Source: Burhinus oedicnemus (Eukaryota > Chordata > Aves > Charadriiformes > Burhinidae). Taken from it: a DNA stretch of 64,000 bases. Position numbers and translations under genes: made by a program. Positions 1 to 13,684 of this stretch are shown here, in pieces. Location of the stretch: the NCBI GenBank assembly GCA_008921705.1, contig VFFE01007257.1:906759-970758 (forward strand), given 5' to 3'. The stretch's first letter is position 1; each line of letters opens with the position of its first letter. Below the pieces are notes generated by a model. The model worked only from the letters and a program-made list of their open reading frames with translations. It was not told where the DNA came from and ran no database searches.

Positions 1-2599
1 AAGATATTTAGTTTTCCCAGGTTTCTGGGTGCGGCACTTGAGCCAATCACATTTATTAATTTTAGGAAGACACCTCAGACATTTGAACTTGACCCTTCTT
101 CCTGCCAGTAACACCTGGCAGGAGAACTAAATAAGTTAAATTGCAGATATATTCAAGATTTATTTTAGCTAAAGCCTGTTTGTAAGATGTTTGTGTGCCA
201 AGTTTTATGTGGAGTAAACTTTTAAAGGCAATCACTAAATCGGGCCAAGGGGTATGGGAAGAAGTGTAAAGGGGAGTAAAATAGAAAGGCTGACAGACCC
301 TTAACTGTAATGAAAATGGTTACAAAGAACTCTGTGGTATTAACTTAGATAATTGCCAGAGTCGTAAAATCCAGATTTTTCTGTCTGCGAGGCTCCAAGG
401 AGTTTCTGGAGATGATGAAAATTAAATATAATGGTTCATATATAATTCAGAATTTTGTTTCTTTTCCTCATTCTCAAAAGAGTAAAAGTGACCTACTTTC
501 TATATGTTGTAGTTTAGTGGGAAATTCCCCCAACTCCCAGTGTTAGTATGCCTGTTCTCTTCTTAAGCAGGTGCTAACTCCCATCCCTGCTTTACTACTG
601 CTGGCATAGTATGCGCTAAATGTGTTGTGACATTCTTTCCTCTCAATTTACAGTGAAGATGGTTGTGCTCCTTCCCAAATTCCAGTTTTGTTAAGCTTCT
701 GGGATTAATGTAGGATCTAAATTAATTTTCTGCATGTTAGTTGTCAACCACAGTAGAAGTAATTAAATAATAAGCTCTCCTCTAAGATTTGTGCTTATAT
801 ATTTCATAAGTTACATGTGATGATGGTTTAAAAGAGAGAAAAAAAAAAGAAATGCAAAGACACCTGTATAAAAAGTCTTCTTGTTATTTGTCCCAATGCA
901 CGTTTGGAGTGAAAAGGGAAAGAATCATTAGAAATGAACCTGAAACTCAGAGGAGAGCCACTATGAGGTCCGTTGTAAGGCTGGATTTGAACTGGAAAGA
1001 TTTCAATCCAGAAGACTTCTTCCAACCCATCTTTACAAAACCAAAGAGAACAGTCTAAAAAACCTGAGACAGGAAAATGAAGAAATTGAACTTCAGGTTA
1101 CAAGTCAAACCTGTCTCCATTTACTGTACATCACTACAGAAATATGCTAGAGGGAGTACGGAACAAATCCTAGTCTTGATCCTGCCCTCCACTAAGAGCC
1201 AATATTTAGTTTGCTGGATCTAGTTCTATACAGAGGAAAAGGAGAGAAATTTAATGAGTTTATAGTCTCCCATCACAGTGCTGAACTCATTCATGACTGA
1301 GGACGTTCTTCAGATTTTTCAATTCTTTTCCCAGTATATTGTTACCATCATGGATGGAGAGAGATAGGAACATGTTAATCCTCTTTCGCTCAAACAAAAA
1401 TTGTATTGACTGAAAAGAGATGCTGGGATGTATGATGGACAATCTTCTAGTTACTTTTCCTAAGACAAGTCACTACACAATGTGATCGTCAGTTGTATAC
1501 AATAAGTAAAACAAAGTCGTATTTCTCACTAAATGAAATGTATCCTTTAGAACTGTTTGCAGGGAAAGATTTGAAAAATAAGCATGGTTCTGTTTAGCCA
1601 TGTTTTATTTATTTAGGTAAGCAGTTTCTTCCAGCTATGGACATTAGACCAGTTAGCAAGAGGACTTGTTCATATACTTGTGTTTTACTTTTGTGATCCA
1701 AGTGTTAGGAGTTGGAAGTTTGGATCCAAAGGGAATGAATTTACGTATGCAGGACACGTTGTTCAAGGAGATAATACTTACAGTAAACAGAGGTTGCTTA
1801 ACTGTTGAGTAATGCTACAATAGTTATTTCCAATATTTTGCAAGAAACAATGTTCATGCAATGTTTTACCACTAGCAATTTGTTAGTGGTTTTAATTTAA
1901 TGCCAAACAAACCTCTAAGGGCTGTAATTTCAAAAACATGGAGTATCACACGTTGGGAAGTATACACTTTTTCTACTTTTGTAAGGTAAGATATATGAAA
2001 GAGGCACAATTTCTTTTCTCCTGTTAACAATACTTTAAAATCTAAATAGTGTAAAAATACTCTTGTGACTTTACAAATAGTAAATTATATCCATTGAAAG
2101 GAGATGCATGTGCGTGCAACTTATGTTAATGGTAAAAAAAAACCTCTCTTTAAAAAAATGCTTAAAAAAAGTCTTTCCAGGATGGAATACTTCAGGAAGA
2201 CAGATATAATCTGAAAGGGCCTTATTTGCCTTCTGTTTTTGGAGCAGTGATGTGTCTACATTATAGTAAGGTCAAACCTAGCAGTACTACAAGTCTATAC
2301 CTAATTGAGAAGTACTTTTTATCTTAATTGTTTGTACAATTTATTTCATTTATTGTGATGAGTATATGAATGTAAACAGTTTTAAAGTGACTGAAAAAAA
2401 ATTATTTGTAAAGCATCCCTGGATCTTTCTCACTCCAGATCCTATAAACATACATAACACTCCTCTACTTAGTGTATTTCCCTGTAGCTTTACATGATTG
2501 CTAGAAGTTATCCTTTGTACTGGACATAGGTGGTCATTTCCTAGTAGAGATCAGCTTTAGTAAACACCCCTATTAATGCAATGCTCATCAAGTTCTTCT
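1..2599. other. Unique AT-rich noncoding sequence
   Basis: I see no gene, recognisable transposable element or RNA gene here. Open reading frames are short and sit in AT-rich sequence without homology I recognise. Both strands between 828 and 1058 have small overlapping frames, as expected by chance. The only structural item is a short inverted repeat near 1.87 kb. Confidence 0.6.
1868..1890. repeat. Short inverted repeat (7-bp stem)
   Basis: ACCACTA and its complement TAGTGGT flank a 9-base loop. The stem is perfect but short, and such hairpins occur by chance in a window this size. No function is inferred. Confidence 0.3.
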
Positions 2600-2755
2600 C
2601 TTTGAGATAGACACATGTTCTTATTTTACAAATGGAGAACTAAGGGATAAGGTGTATGGATGGCCTTTGAAATGTCTTATTGTGATTAAGCGGCAGAGAG
2701 AAGCTAGAGATTTTATCTCCTATGCTTTTGCTTTCTCTACTGCTGTGCTGTTCAT
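2600..2755 (-). mobile_element. Degraded MIR-like SINE remnant
   Basis: Read on the plus strand, this resembles the reverse complement of the MIR core. It has TTTTACAAATGGAGAACTAAGG where MIR has a TTTTACAGATGAGGAAACTGAGG-type block, then a GGCAGAG...GATTTTATCTCCT stretch where MIR has GGCAGAG...GAACCCAGGTCTCC. Spacing between the blocks is right but identity is low. The match is from memory of the consensus; a RepeatMasker run would decide it. Confidence 0.42.
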
Positions 2756-2770
2756 GTAGGTATGCATGCC

Positions 2771-2783
2771 TATATATATATAT
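2771..2783. repeat. (TA)n dinucleotide run
   Basis: A run of about six TA units, TATATATATATATG. It is a simple repeat with no associated feature. Confidence 0.8.
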
Positions 2784-2789
2784 GTACAC

Positions 2790-5700
2790 ACATATTTAGA
2801 TGTCTGTATTGAAGGGAGGCACAGACTTGAGACAAATTTAGTTAAACTCTACTTTTCTTTAATCAGACTTTTGAGTCCAAAATGGTGGAGACGAAGCATG
2901 AATGTTTTGAAGGGAAATTAGGACTTTTCCAACATTTCTGACACCAGTTTCATAACAGTTTCCTTGCTGGTGCAATCCTATCATTACCACTTTCTTTAAA
3001 AATAACATAAGATCATCGTGGCCGTAAGTAAGTAATTTCATGTGTATTTATTTATGTGGTATAATGCTGTACATACCTAAATATATACATAGTTATTTTC
3101 ACGAACACATCTACATTGCATTAGCTGTCATCAGTTTTCATGCACTTCCAGACTGTTTGGTCTTTGGTTGCTTCATTTTGTTAAGGCAGTCTGAATAAAA
3201 CTTTAAGTGGCCCTTGGGAAGATTGGCCTCCAATTTGGACTTCCTATTTAAGACATGAGGCACATCAGCCTGGTTATTATTTACATCAAACTCACATCCA
3301 ATTAGCAACCACTTGTGAAAATAACTTTAAAAGTAGCTCTCTTCATAATTTCCTTTCTCTGTTCTCTAACCCTTAAATTCATTGATAAGTAGGAGCAGAA
3401 CCTGTATCAGACAGTCTGTGTGGCTACATCTGTGCCTTTTAGTGCAAAAAAACCAGGAACCCATTTGTTCTAATGTGTCCCTCTAAAGTTTGCTTTGCAG
3501 ACAGTATGTGCCTTTAAAATACATGTCTAACGTTCCTTGGTGAGACATCCACTGGAGAAGACAAGCTTTCTGTTCAGATGTTGAGATAGAGATGGTGGTA
3601 CATGGCAAAATACCAAGAACAGTTTTCCAGGCTCCTCATAAAATTTTTGATGGGATGCTAACTTGTTGGCTTAAAGGCAAAGTATGCAGCCATGTCTCAT
3701 CATGGGGAGTAAGAGTACAGTGCTAATACAATCATATGAAGAAGAGAAACCTGTGCTGGAAACCCACGCCTTTATCTCTAGCAAGAGAGGCAGGTAAATT
3801 GTGCTGAAGTTGCTGGCAAAGACTGCTTTGGAGTAGAGAAGTGAGCACAGAGTTATTTGGCAAATGATTGTGAGTAGGGGATGAAGACTAGCCAAGCAGG
3901 ACAGATTCCATCTACCCAAATGCACGTCAGGGGTGTGAGTGCTTGGGAAGATATCTGCAGCAATGCAAAACATGATTTACTCAAAGTAGATGCAGAGTGG
4001 AATATCTGTTCTTAGTTGTAAAAAATAGTCCAACATCTTTTCTTCGGTATTGTAAAAAGAGAGGCTAAATGGAAAGTAAGGGAAGATACAAAATAAAAAA
4101 GCAGAAGTAAAAGTAAAAAAGGAAAAAATATAAAAGTAAAAAAAGTAAAAGTAGAGGAGCTAGTGGGGTGGACTGATAGGAGGAAATGGTGGTGTGGAAG
4201 TGAAAATAATACTTCTCTAGACATGATATATGAGAATGAAGGGAGTGAACTGAGAAAACTAGAACATAATTCCATTACTGTGGAACTGAATAGCATGCAA
4301 GAAAAAATGCGGGAAAGGCCCAGGGGAGGGCAGATAAAAGAAAGGTTGCATTAGGGTGGCGTGTCACTGGGACAGTGATTTTCACGCAGATTCATGCACA
4401 TTTTCTCCAGTGTGTTCCACTGTTTATTGCTCTTCAGAACTGATCACTTTCTGATGATTAGAAGTCAGAATATTTTGTTCCATAAGGGAAAAATTTGCTG
4501 GTGGGATTTCACGGACCCATTTTGTGTGCTCTTAATTGCTGATAACCAGGTCTTCTTCCTACTACCTTTAAGATCTGATGTAATGCTGGTTTATACAGCA
4601 CCTCCTAAAGGAACACTCAACATGAGCAAGCTATACAAATATTCTACAGAGTTTGCCAACACCAGAGGGTGGGAACATTTAGACATTTTTGAACACTTTG
4701 GTTCCAATTTAGGACTAACTGCAACATACCTCATCTCCGCAGTTTCATTTTCTTTAGAAAAGAACATTGGTTTCAGATATGAAACAAAAGAATAATTATT
4801 AAGAGTCATTTCTGAGCCTTTTCAATAAACAGGAGCGTGTGGTAACCCAAGGAACTCTCACACAGCATTACATTGAAACTTCACGTCAAGTTTGCAATGC
4901 TTCGAGATTTTTTGGAAGTAAGAAAGCAGAAACCATTCCAACTAAAAGTCATTGTCTTCACTCCAACAGATATTATGAGTGGTTTTGTTGATACTGCATT
5001 CCTGGAGTCCATGAACAGTAGCAATAGTGTCCATACTTGCATTTCTAAACACTAATGAGGAACTTCTCCCTCTAGAAGAGTGGAGGTACATTCAGTATAA
5101 GCAATGAACCTTTTTGAATATGCATTTTGGAGATACACCCATTATTTTTCACCAGTGAACACTGCTTGCACCAGTACAGCTGGGAAATATACATAGAAAA
5201 GCTGGCAGGGAAGAGAAACAATTACTGAGCAGAAATACAAATTTTGGGTCCAAATTCTCAAAGATACTTATCTCCCATGCGAAGGGCTGATAGGAAGTTA
5301 TATTGTTTTAGATTTAACTGCATAGGAGCTGGTTAAAATTCAAATTTGGATATTGAGGATAGATATAAACACTTTACCATATGATGATAAAACAAATTTA
5401 CTAGGCATATAGACAATGATTAGTGGTACAATTACTTTTAAAAGAGCTTGTTGCCTGCTTTTCCTGAGTTGTAAGTAAGGTTAAAAAAAAGTCTAACATT
5501 GCACCAGTTTGCTGTTGAAAATGAATGACCTTCCCTTTTCTTTCTCTGAAGTTGAGTGTATATGGATGAGATAAGCTAGAATGTCAACTTGCAATATGTC
5601 AGCTATGGCATGGTGGTTGTCCATATGTAAGCTGTTACCCAGCAGAAAATGCAAGATAAATGAAAAGCAATTTCTCCTTGATGCAAGGTGGAAGAAGCTA

Positions 5701-6590
5701 CCTTGCAGTCACAGCAGGAGTAGCTGATGTACTATAAAATTACTGCTTTATTTTACCCCTTGCTCTCTGGAATACCATAAGGGGGGAGAAAGTATGGACA
5801 GCCTTGAAATTTAGAGAGAATTATTCTTCCCAAGTTTTGTGTGGTTCTCAGGATGGTGAGTAATGGGTTGCTGTTCTGCACAGCAGCACAGCTGTACAGC
5901 TACTGGATTTGCTTCAACAAAACATCAACTTCTCAGAGAAAACTGGCTGCAGGAAGATAACAGATGTATGAAAGAAAATAGGGAAAGGATAACTCCTAAC
6001 ATCTTCATATTTTGTTTACTAGAAATTTTTAAAGGGAGCAAAATGCTTAAGTGTTATGGCAAGTTGCTATTTTTGCCCTTATAAACTAATTTTATCATAC
6101 CCATTTGTTCATATTATTGCACCACAGATAAGAGTGCTGTTGTAGCTTGGCTAGTTCATATTCAACTTTCCTCTTCCAAGCACTTTGTCTTTGGTACTAT
6201 TTAAATGGTAACAGAAGCTGGCAAGAATCTATGGCTACACTGCTTGTTCTTTTAAAGAACGAAAAACTCTGGTTAACTCTTCTCTTTGGTTAGTCTATTG
6301 TTTCCGTTTCTTTGCAATGACAATTGCAGATATTTTGCTGGAGAGAATTATTGTTCAGTCTCTATGAAGTTTATTTCTGTTTGCTAACAAACTACTTTTT
6401 GGGGTTTTGTATTTGTTGTATTATAGTAGCAGTCATGGACACTAATTCCCAAACATGAGCTTGTAATTCCTGCTTGGGGTTATAATCACAGAAATATAAA
6501 AGGCACAGGAAGTAGGAATTTTGACACAATCCCAGAACTGGTAGAAAAAGAGAGGTCATCATGCCCTTTTAAGTGAGGCTGTGACTGGAA
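2790..6590. other. Unique noncoding sequence
   Basis: No gene or clear repeat was recognised apart from an A-rich tract at 4.09-4.15 kb. The longest frame, 133 codons on the plus strand at 4394-4795, has no recognisable domain and a length expected by chance. Confidence 0.55.
4089..4154. repeat. A-rich (AAAAGT)-like low-complexity tract
   Basis: Irregular purine-rich repetition of AAAAGTA/GTAAAA units over about 65 bp. It could be a decayed microsatellite or poly-A tail, but no SINE or LINE body is recognisable beside it. Confidence 0.7.
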
Positions 6591-6599
6591 ATGTTCGGG

Positions 6600-6725
6600 A
6601 CTTACTGTCCCAGTAAACCTGTTGTCCTCATCATAGGACCTCTTTATGGGCACCATACAAACACATAACAAAAAGCTGTCTCCTGTCCTGGAAAGCTTAT
6701 TGTCTAATTTACAGCTTCTTTTAGC
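6600..6725 (-). mobile_element. MIR/CORE-SINE-like remnant (3' part)
   Basis: The plus strand reads CATACAAACACATAACAAAAAG and then GGAAAGCTTATTGTCTAATTTA. This closely follows an old amniote SINE block of the form CTGTACAAACACATAACAAAAAGACAG...AAAGAGCTTACAATCTAA. The order and spacing of both blocks are preserved. The element lies in reverse orientation and appears to be the same family as the copy at 61.44 kb. The family name is from memory; the older, diverged state is visible directly. Confidence 0.6.
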
Positions 6726-7397
6726 AGCAACTGTCCACAATAAATCTCAAAAGGTTGCTTTCTGTCAACAACCCATTAGAGCTTTCACTGAAGCAAACGT
6801 TGAGCACCAGCAGCACTGACCCACACATCCTCTCAAGTGTTTGCTGTAGGAGTGGCTGTGTTGCTAGCACATGGTTGTCTCTGGAAGTGTCATAAAAGTC
6901 TATGTCTACAGAGGCATGTGAGGGCAGGGAAGCAGGCGGTGATACTTCCTGAGAATATTTTCCCAGTCAACAGTTTACAGGCCAGGGACTTCCTGAACCA
7001 GAGATAATGACGTGGTGTTGAGGTGTCTTTGACTCAGCGGATTCCTCTTCCATAAACTTGTCTAGTTTTCTGTTGAACCCATGTCAACTGCAACTGGGGC
7101 ACAGTGTTCCACTGCGTAATTGCTTATTATGGTGAACCTGCTTCATTTTGCTTGTTTTGAGGCTGGCCCATGCTAGTTCCACAGGTAACTACATTTGACA
7201 GGACAAGCGGTAGTTTCTTAGGATGGCCTCAGGTAAAAGGTATAACAAAAGATCTACATGTATTACAGTAAAAAGTTGTTGAATGTTATGATAATGTAGA
7301 TACCAACATCTTTTTTAATATGTATTTTAATAATGAAGAACTTAAGTCAGTCATTGCTAACCAACATACTGATGGCAGGAAAAGACACTAATGATGG

Positions 7398-7415
7398 AAA
7401 AAAAAAAAAAAAAAA
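7398..7415. repeat. Poly-A run (18 bp)
   Basis: Eighteen consecutive A residues. No retrotransposed body with a recognisable sequence lies directly upstream, so it is called a simple repeat. Confidence 0.9.
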
Positions 7416-9604
7416 GGACGAGAAATAAAAAATGTACTGTTGTTCTGCCTAGAAGTCCCAGTGTATGTAATGAGACAATCTTCTTGTTCACAACCTTAGG
7501 AGGCAAGACAGACAGGGAGAAGAAAAGTTTGCTTGTTTGTTTATGCAACATTGGATTTTTGACAACCGGTAGTTCAGGAATGACATCAGACCAGGTTTTT
7601 GCTCTGCATCTTTTTTTTTTTTACAATTCACTTTTAGATAGGGTGTGTCTACCACATAGTTACAAAAATTATTTTGTTTAACCTACCCACAACTCCGTGC
7701 TGCTGCAGCTAAACTGTGCAACTGAACTCTTAGTTTATAGCAAGCAACAGTCTGTCCTCCCCACTGAGGTCTGCCAGGTAAACACACACATTGACTTGCA
7801 ATAATGACCACAGTAGTCTTCATTTGCTGCATCTTTTTTTTAATGTATTTTTGACCACTTGCCAATTTGAACGAGCAACTGATAAGAAACAGAATGTATA
7901 CTTAAACATCCGTGTATCTTGCAAATAAAGTTTTGCGAACTGAAATGTGCTCTATAATTTCACATGAATGCTTAAAATAATTATTAAACAAGTCTTTGTT
8001 TTCATGCTGGGCTGAGGTTTCCTTCCACATCTGTAGTAAATTGTCCTAAGGAACATTGACTCAAAAGAACTGGATTGTCTTTTGGTAGCATGGTTAGGGT
8101 CAGCTGATGAGTCGTGAAAAAGATTACTGTTACAGCTGATCACAGGAAAAAAACTGGGTTTATGTATTATATTTTGGCAAGTAAAATACATAAAAAATAA
8201 TTTCTTTAGCAAGGTCTTCTGGTTTCAATAAGTCTGCTGCCACCATTTTAGCAGGCTATCTTCTATGTCTGAAGGGATCCCCTGAGTGGATAGAATGCAA
8301 TGAAATAGAAAAAAGCTAGAAGTATATGTGCCAGAGAGTGTCACTTGGATAATTTGCCAGCAAGTGATTGATGGTTGAAGTTTTTTATTATACATATTTA
8401 CTCTAGGTGACTTTTACAGCCTGGATTTAACTTTCACGTTATCTGATGTAATTTAATGAGCAAATTTGCCTTTATCTGAATACTGGATCATGTAGCACCA
8501 GTTCTTAAAGACTTCTTTCTCCAAGTTGTGTAAGTAATTGTTCTTTCTGAATTATTCCTTTAGCTCTCTTTGGAGAGTAGTAGAGGCTACAGCTATCTTC
8601 TTGGGGCTGGGGGAGGGCTGTGTTATGCTGACAGAAATCAAGAAAATCTACATTACAAAAGAATGCTTTTTTTCATCAACTATCTTGCAAAGTATGTATG
8701 TGTGACAGGAGAGTAACTTTTATTTCTTTACCTAAAGGCAGATTGTGTATAAAATGAAAGTCCAGTGAGAGCCCAATTTGAACAGTCAGATTATACACTA
8801 GGATTAGAAGGAACTAGGGCACATTATTATAATTGAGGAGGGTAACACAATGTGAACCAGCCTTCTTAAAAAGGAAGCAAAATATGTATTAAACTGGGAT
8901 AATACTTTTTTAGGGAGAGAGAAATGAACCAAAGTAAAAACTATATTAGTCTTGCAACTATTCCAAAAAAGAGTGATGGTTCTAAAAAAGTAGCTAAATA
9001 GTTATGGGAGTTATGTTCTGCTTTGGTATTTGTGTCCTCCTCTGGTATTTCTGCACATGGCCACATCTAACTGTGGCCAGTGAAGTCAGCTCTTTGGAAA
9101 CATCTGAACAAGAAAATGTTATGGTTCCGGCTGCATATGTCAATTCTCATACTTGTGCTGCGCTGTTGATTTCTGCCTTGCATAGTAAATAGGCATTGAC
9201 CAAATAAACAGAGAGGAATAGTGTAAACCTGACCTTCAGTTTTGAGTTAGGCACATAAGGAAGAACTGTGTGATCTATAATATAATTTAGAAACCCAGGC
9301 TATACTTATGCAAGAATTAAGGATTCTGTGCATAGCTGATTTGCTTTTTATTGACAATCTGTATCTGGTGTGGCCATTATTTCTGTGAAAAACTGCTCGC
9401 TTTTCTTCAAGCATTTCTCCCTGTGCAGTTTTACCATCTGTTGATGAATATAAGTAAATATTGTTATTGTAAAGATACTCTTTAGTCTGGCCTGTAACGT
9501 GTGATCCAAATTAAATCTTGGCTCTCTGGGGAGTTGGTGATTTTTAGTGGTTCTGAGTATGTGTGACTGAGAGTGTGTATAAAAACCACAAACCACCAAG
9601 GTCA

Positions 9605-9630
9605 TTATTTATTTATTTATTTATTTATTT
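9605..9630. repeat. (TTTA)n microsatellite
   Basis: About six tandem TTTA units, likely polymorphic in length. Confidence 0.9.
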
Positions 9631-11536
9631 GCTTTGGAGACCCAGCCTCTACATGGGGAGGGGGTGCTAGAAATCTGGGTGCATGAGGTAAGTGTATGGA
9701 AGTTCTGCTTACATATGGAGTGAATTAGGAAAGGCTGAGAGAGAAAAATACTACATTTTCCAGTGTCCATCATTATGAAAGTGGAATAAGCGTGAAGCAG
9801 CTGCCAACTTTACATGCTGAGCAGAATATTGACAGTAAGTTTGTCATCTTTAAGTTGCTCATTTTACCAATATGTTTCTCTTTGGTCTTGATGGGGGGAA
9901 AAACTTAGGCAATCTCAAATATATAAGTATTGAAGCACACCAAGTTAGAATTGTTTAAATGGAAAATTTAGCCACATTAATAGTGCCTCATCTTTTCTCT
10001 ATTAAGGAAAGAATAATGGCAAAGGTTACAGGACAAAATTTAAATATAACCAAGTTAAATAAAGACAAAGTGGCCCCATGATAGGAAAAGAATTAGCCCA
10101 AGACAGCTTGAGAGGAAACAAATCCACGGTGGATCTATTTTCTGTATCTGTAAATAAATACAAAATGAACAACTGAAAATTGACCTGAGAGCCTCTCCTT
10201 GGTTTTGGAGGAGAGAATTCACTGGAAATGTCAGAATAACAACAGGGACGTGTCAGGTGTAAGTGAAAAAAGAACAGAGTTCTTAAGTAGTAATCAGAAA
10301 AATAATTAAAATAACATCAGCAGTGTGTGGAATAATGTTCTTTTGGGTTATAGTTGTCTACATGATAAAATTCTCAGTCAGTAAAGGAAAACAGAGGAAG
10401 ATCTTCTTACTTTTCTGCATTATTTTACAATGTGAAATTAAACCATTTTTCCAGATGTCTCTGTTATGTATCCAGTTGGGCAAGCCAAAAGGGTATTCTG
10501 CTGTTTCATTGAATAGAGTTCTTTGTAAATTAAACACAATACTTTTATAAAGCATTTGGCTAAGCAGCTACCTGAACTGATGTAGACAAAGCAGATGAAA
10601 AATACTCAAAATTAATATCATGTGTTTTCGCTTGTGCTAAGAAATATTTTCTTCACTGAAATACAAAATGTTAGTGTGAACTGAAATAAAATTTTAAGAA
10701 TAAGGCAACATCTAGGACTTAATTTCTGAAGTTATAGAAAGCAAAATGAGTGCAAAACATATTCTGTGAATCAATCATATAATTCCAATATGAATAATGA
10801 AACAAATTTCAATTATATTACAAGAGAGCAAACGAAGCCGTTCCCAGCTGATGAAAATGAAATTGCAAAATTTGAAGCAACACTGAATGAGGAATCAGAT
10901 TGGAAACCTTGTGATCAGAGAAATATTCAGAAGCTCCGATCAAGTGTATCGTAAAGACAAGCCTGAACCAATGCATTTGTACTGTTATCCAAACTACTCC
11001 AAAATTCTGAGGTATGTACCATTCATGTTCTTAGTGTATCATTCAGTTAACTTCCGTGATTCAAATTGCTGCATAATGAATACTCCTGGCTTCTATTAGG
11101 AACTCTCTGTCCCCTCTTCTGGACAGCAGAAACAATTTCAGCTGTATGCCCTGTATACTGGCATAAAATAAATACTTTCATTTACTCTCTCAGTTCCAAA
11201 GTTTAGTTCAAAGTGCTAAAATAAAACTGTTTCCACTAAATATAAATGAGGTTTTCCATTAGCTCTTTTATGTTTTTGATTTCTCAGTGTTTCTTAGGAT
11301 TTCTCTTGATTTGGCATGTAAGCCTGTTTATACAGGCGCTGACCATGGTTACCTTCCATTGGTTTTGCTTTTGCAGGAGGCAATCAGAACTTTGTAGAAA
11401 GAGTTTTGTAAATTCCCAGAGTTCTTTTCATTAAAAGAGAGAAGAAGAGAGACAGAAGGAGACAGAAAAAGTGGTTTTCTTAAAAAATATATTTTAAAGT
11501 CTCTTTGCATCGGCAACATTCTTAATTGAGGCTTTA

Positions 11537-11561
11537 AAAACAAACAAACAAACAAACAAAA
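11537..11561. repeat. (AAAC)n microsatellite
   Basis: About six tandem AAAC units. No adjoining mobile element was recognised. Confidence 0.9.
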
Positions 11562-12369
11562 CTTGTCCTAATCTGCAAAAGTCCTTCTATAAAAAGCATC
11601 ATCTAGTAGCCCAAACATGCTAATATAAAATAGTTCTAGTTTAGAAATACAAAGCTGACGAGGTTCAGCCTTTGATTGTTTCCTGAATCATTGCTGTGAT
11701 CTACAAAATAGCTAGGATTCAATGTTTCTAGTTTCAGCTTTATCTGAAGCATTTTGATGTAAAAATTATATGGGAAAAAGTACAATTCTTCTAATAACAC
11801 AAAAACTGACAGAAGTGATTTTGCTGAAAAGTGAGCAAAAATTACTGTGGACTGAAATGCAATATGGAAAGTATTAGCACAAGCGTAGTTTGTTTTAGTA
11901 CTACAATTAGAACAAGTTTGCAGCCTTCATATACCCAAGCTGACATCAGTCTGGAATGACTTTTCCAGAAAGAACAGTATGGCGCAGAAAAGAGTAACGT
12001 GCGTGGGCACCCTCAGCAGTGGCATGCCGAACAATGTAACATGTGGTTTAGTTGTTCAGTGTTTAAGAAAGAAACCGCTACAGACGTGAACGTACTTCCC
12101 TACATCCATCCAGGAGGCTGGACACTACACAAAAATGGATAGTTTAAATGTGTGGCTGGGGTCCATCTTTAAGACAGTTCTATCTTACACCATGGTATGA
12201 AATGATCTCATGATTTGTAAATACTTTGCCCAGATTAATTATAATCATGAAAGTCAGGAATATTTTAAATCACCCTGATTATCTAGATAGAATCTAGTCT
12301 TTGCGTGTATACACATGATATACATAATTAGAGCAATGTGCTTCATTCAAACCAACTGCAATCATGAAA

Positions 12370-12700
12370 TTACTCTTGCCCATTAAACTGTACAGGAGGC
12401 TGTGATTACATCCTTTTTATTTTTAATATGAGTTCCCTGCAATTCCCAAGCTCTCAAATGTTTCAAACCAGCTGTAGCAGTAGGACTTTTAATTATGTTG
12501 TTGTTTAGCGAGTGACATATAGCTTCTTCTCAGTCTGAATTAGCCCTGGACAAACAGATAGCAGTAATGTGAACTAAAAAACTAAATGCAGAACAGCTGT
12601 GGACAGAAATGAATGCCTTGATTGAAAACACTCTCCTGGTAGTTTCCTTGCATGTTGCTATGGTACAAAAAATTGTGCTTTTATTACAGGTTTTCTAAAG
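12370..12700. promoter_or_regulatory. Candidate conserved noncoding element
   Basis: The block is rich in homeodomain-type cores (TTTTAATTATG, CATTAAACTG), has two E-box-like CAGCTG sites and a TGTGATTAC motif, and contains no repeat or frame. That combination is typical of vertebrate developmental enhancers, but it is also achievable by chance in AT-rich DNA. The call is an inference from motif texture only. Confidence 0.22.
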
Positions 12701-13684
12701 TGACAGGTGTCCTTTAGAGTAGCTTTCCTGTGCTTTTACCTTTAATTTTGAAAACCAAATTGTTCGTTTGTCCTTTACTTCTCTGTAGTGAAAATGGCAG
12801 CACGTTATTTTTCTTGCAGTCACTGCTTCCTCTTCCCAATGAAAATGCATCTGAACCTTTTCTGGGGAAGGGTCTAGCCTGCGTTGGTTATGATTTGTGA
12901 TGATTTAGAGGACATTTAGCAGCTTTCTGTTGTTGAAAAAAACCCAAACATAAAATTATTGGACTGAGACATCCATGAAAACTGTATATTTGATAAATTA
13001 TATTTCTCTTTTCTTCTGAATTTGAATTTGGAAAATATACAGAACTGAAATAAGTTGTGCCATTACGAATATGCCAATTCCCATAATTGCACATTAAATA
13101 TTTTATGTACTTTTACTTATGGTAGAGAATGTTACTGGTTATTAGTATCATACAAGTAGATGACTTGAGCTTATTTCCATCACAGTATCAGTTCTCCAGT
13201 GCCATGGGAGTTTATAGAAAGTGAACAGGAAAAGTATAACACATTTGTCAAAGCAAGACCGTCTCAAAGATTGGTCTTTGCAAATGACATTTCTAATTGC
13301 ACAGGTGTATTTGGCTTGTTTACTACGTGCCACCGATAGCTCAGAATTCAACAGAACCTAGTTTGGTGCTTCTCAGCTCAGTAGCACTTTATGTAACCAT
13401 ACAGCTTCTTTGAAACAAACAACAACTTGGGGCAAGAATCCAGGACAGTTGCAAAAGCATAGATTTTTTTGGTCTTGAAGTAGTTGTGTCGTTGCTGAGC
13501 ATGACTTTTCATAAGCAGCTGTGTTTCTAAATTCACATTCTATGTGCTTACTTTGTCTCTCTTTCATACTCAGGATTTAACTGGTTGTTCAAATAGACCT
13601 CACAAATCTCTGTTGACCTCCACAGTAAACCACTGAACATGAGCTGAGATTCAAGGATTTATTTTTAATATCAACATTTCTCAG

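Larger units (their letters stand above)
6726..13684. other. Unique noncoding sequence with microsatellites
   Basis: I see no supported gene. The stretch contains a poly-A run, a (TTTA)n repeat, an (AAAC)n repeat and a homeodomain-motif-rich block near 12.4-12.7 kb, each listed separately. Short frames on both strands show no family resemblance. Confidence 0.55.

Noticed and set aside
4394..4795. 133-codon plus-strand frame
   Set aside because: No domain, no splice or promoter context, and length compatible with chance.
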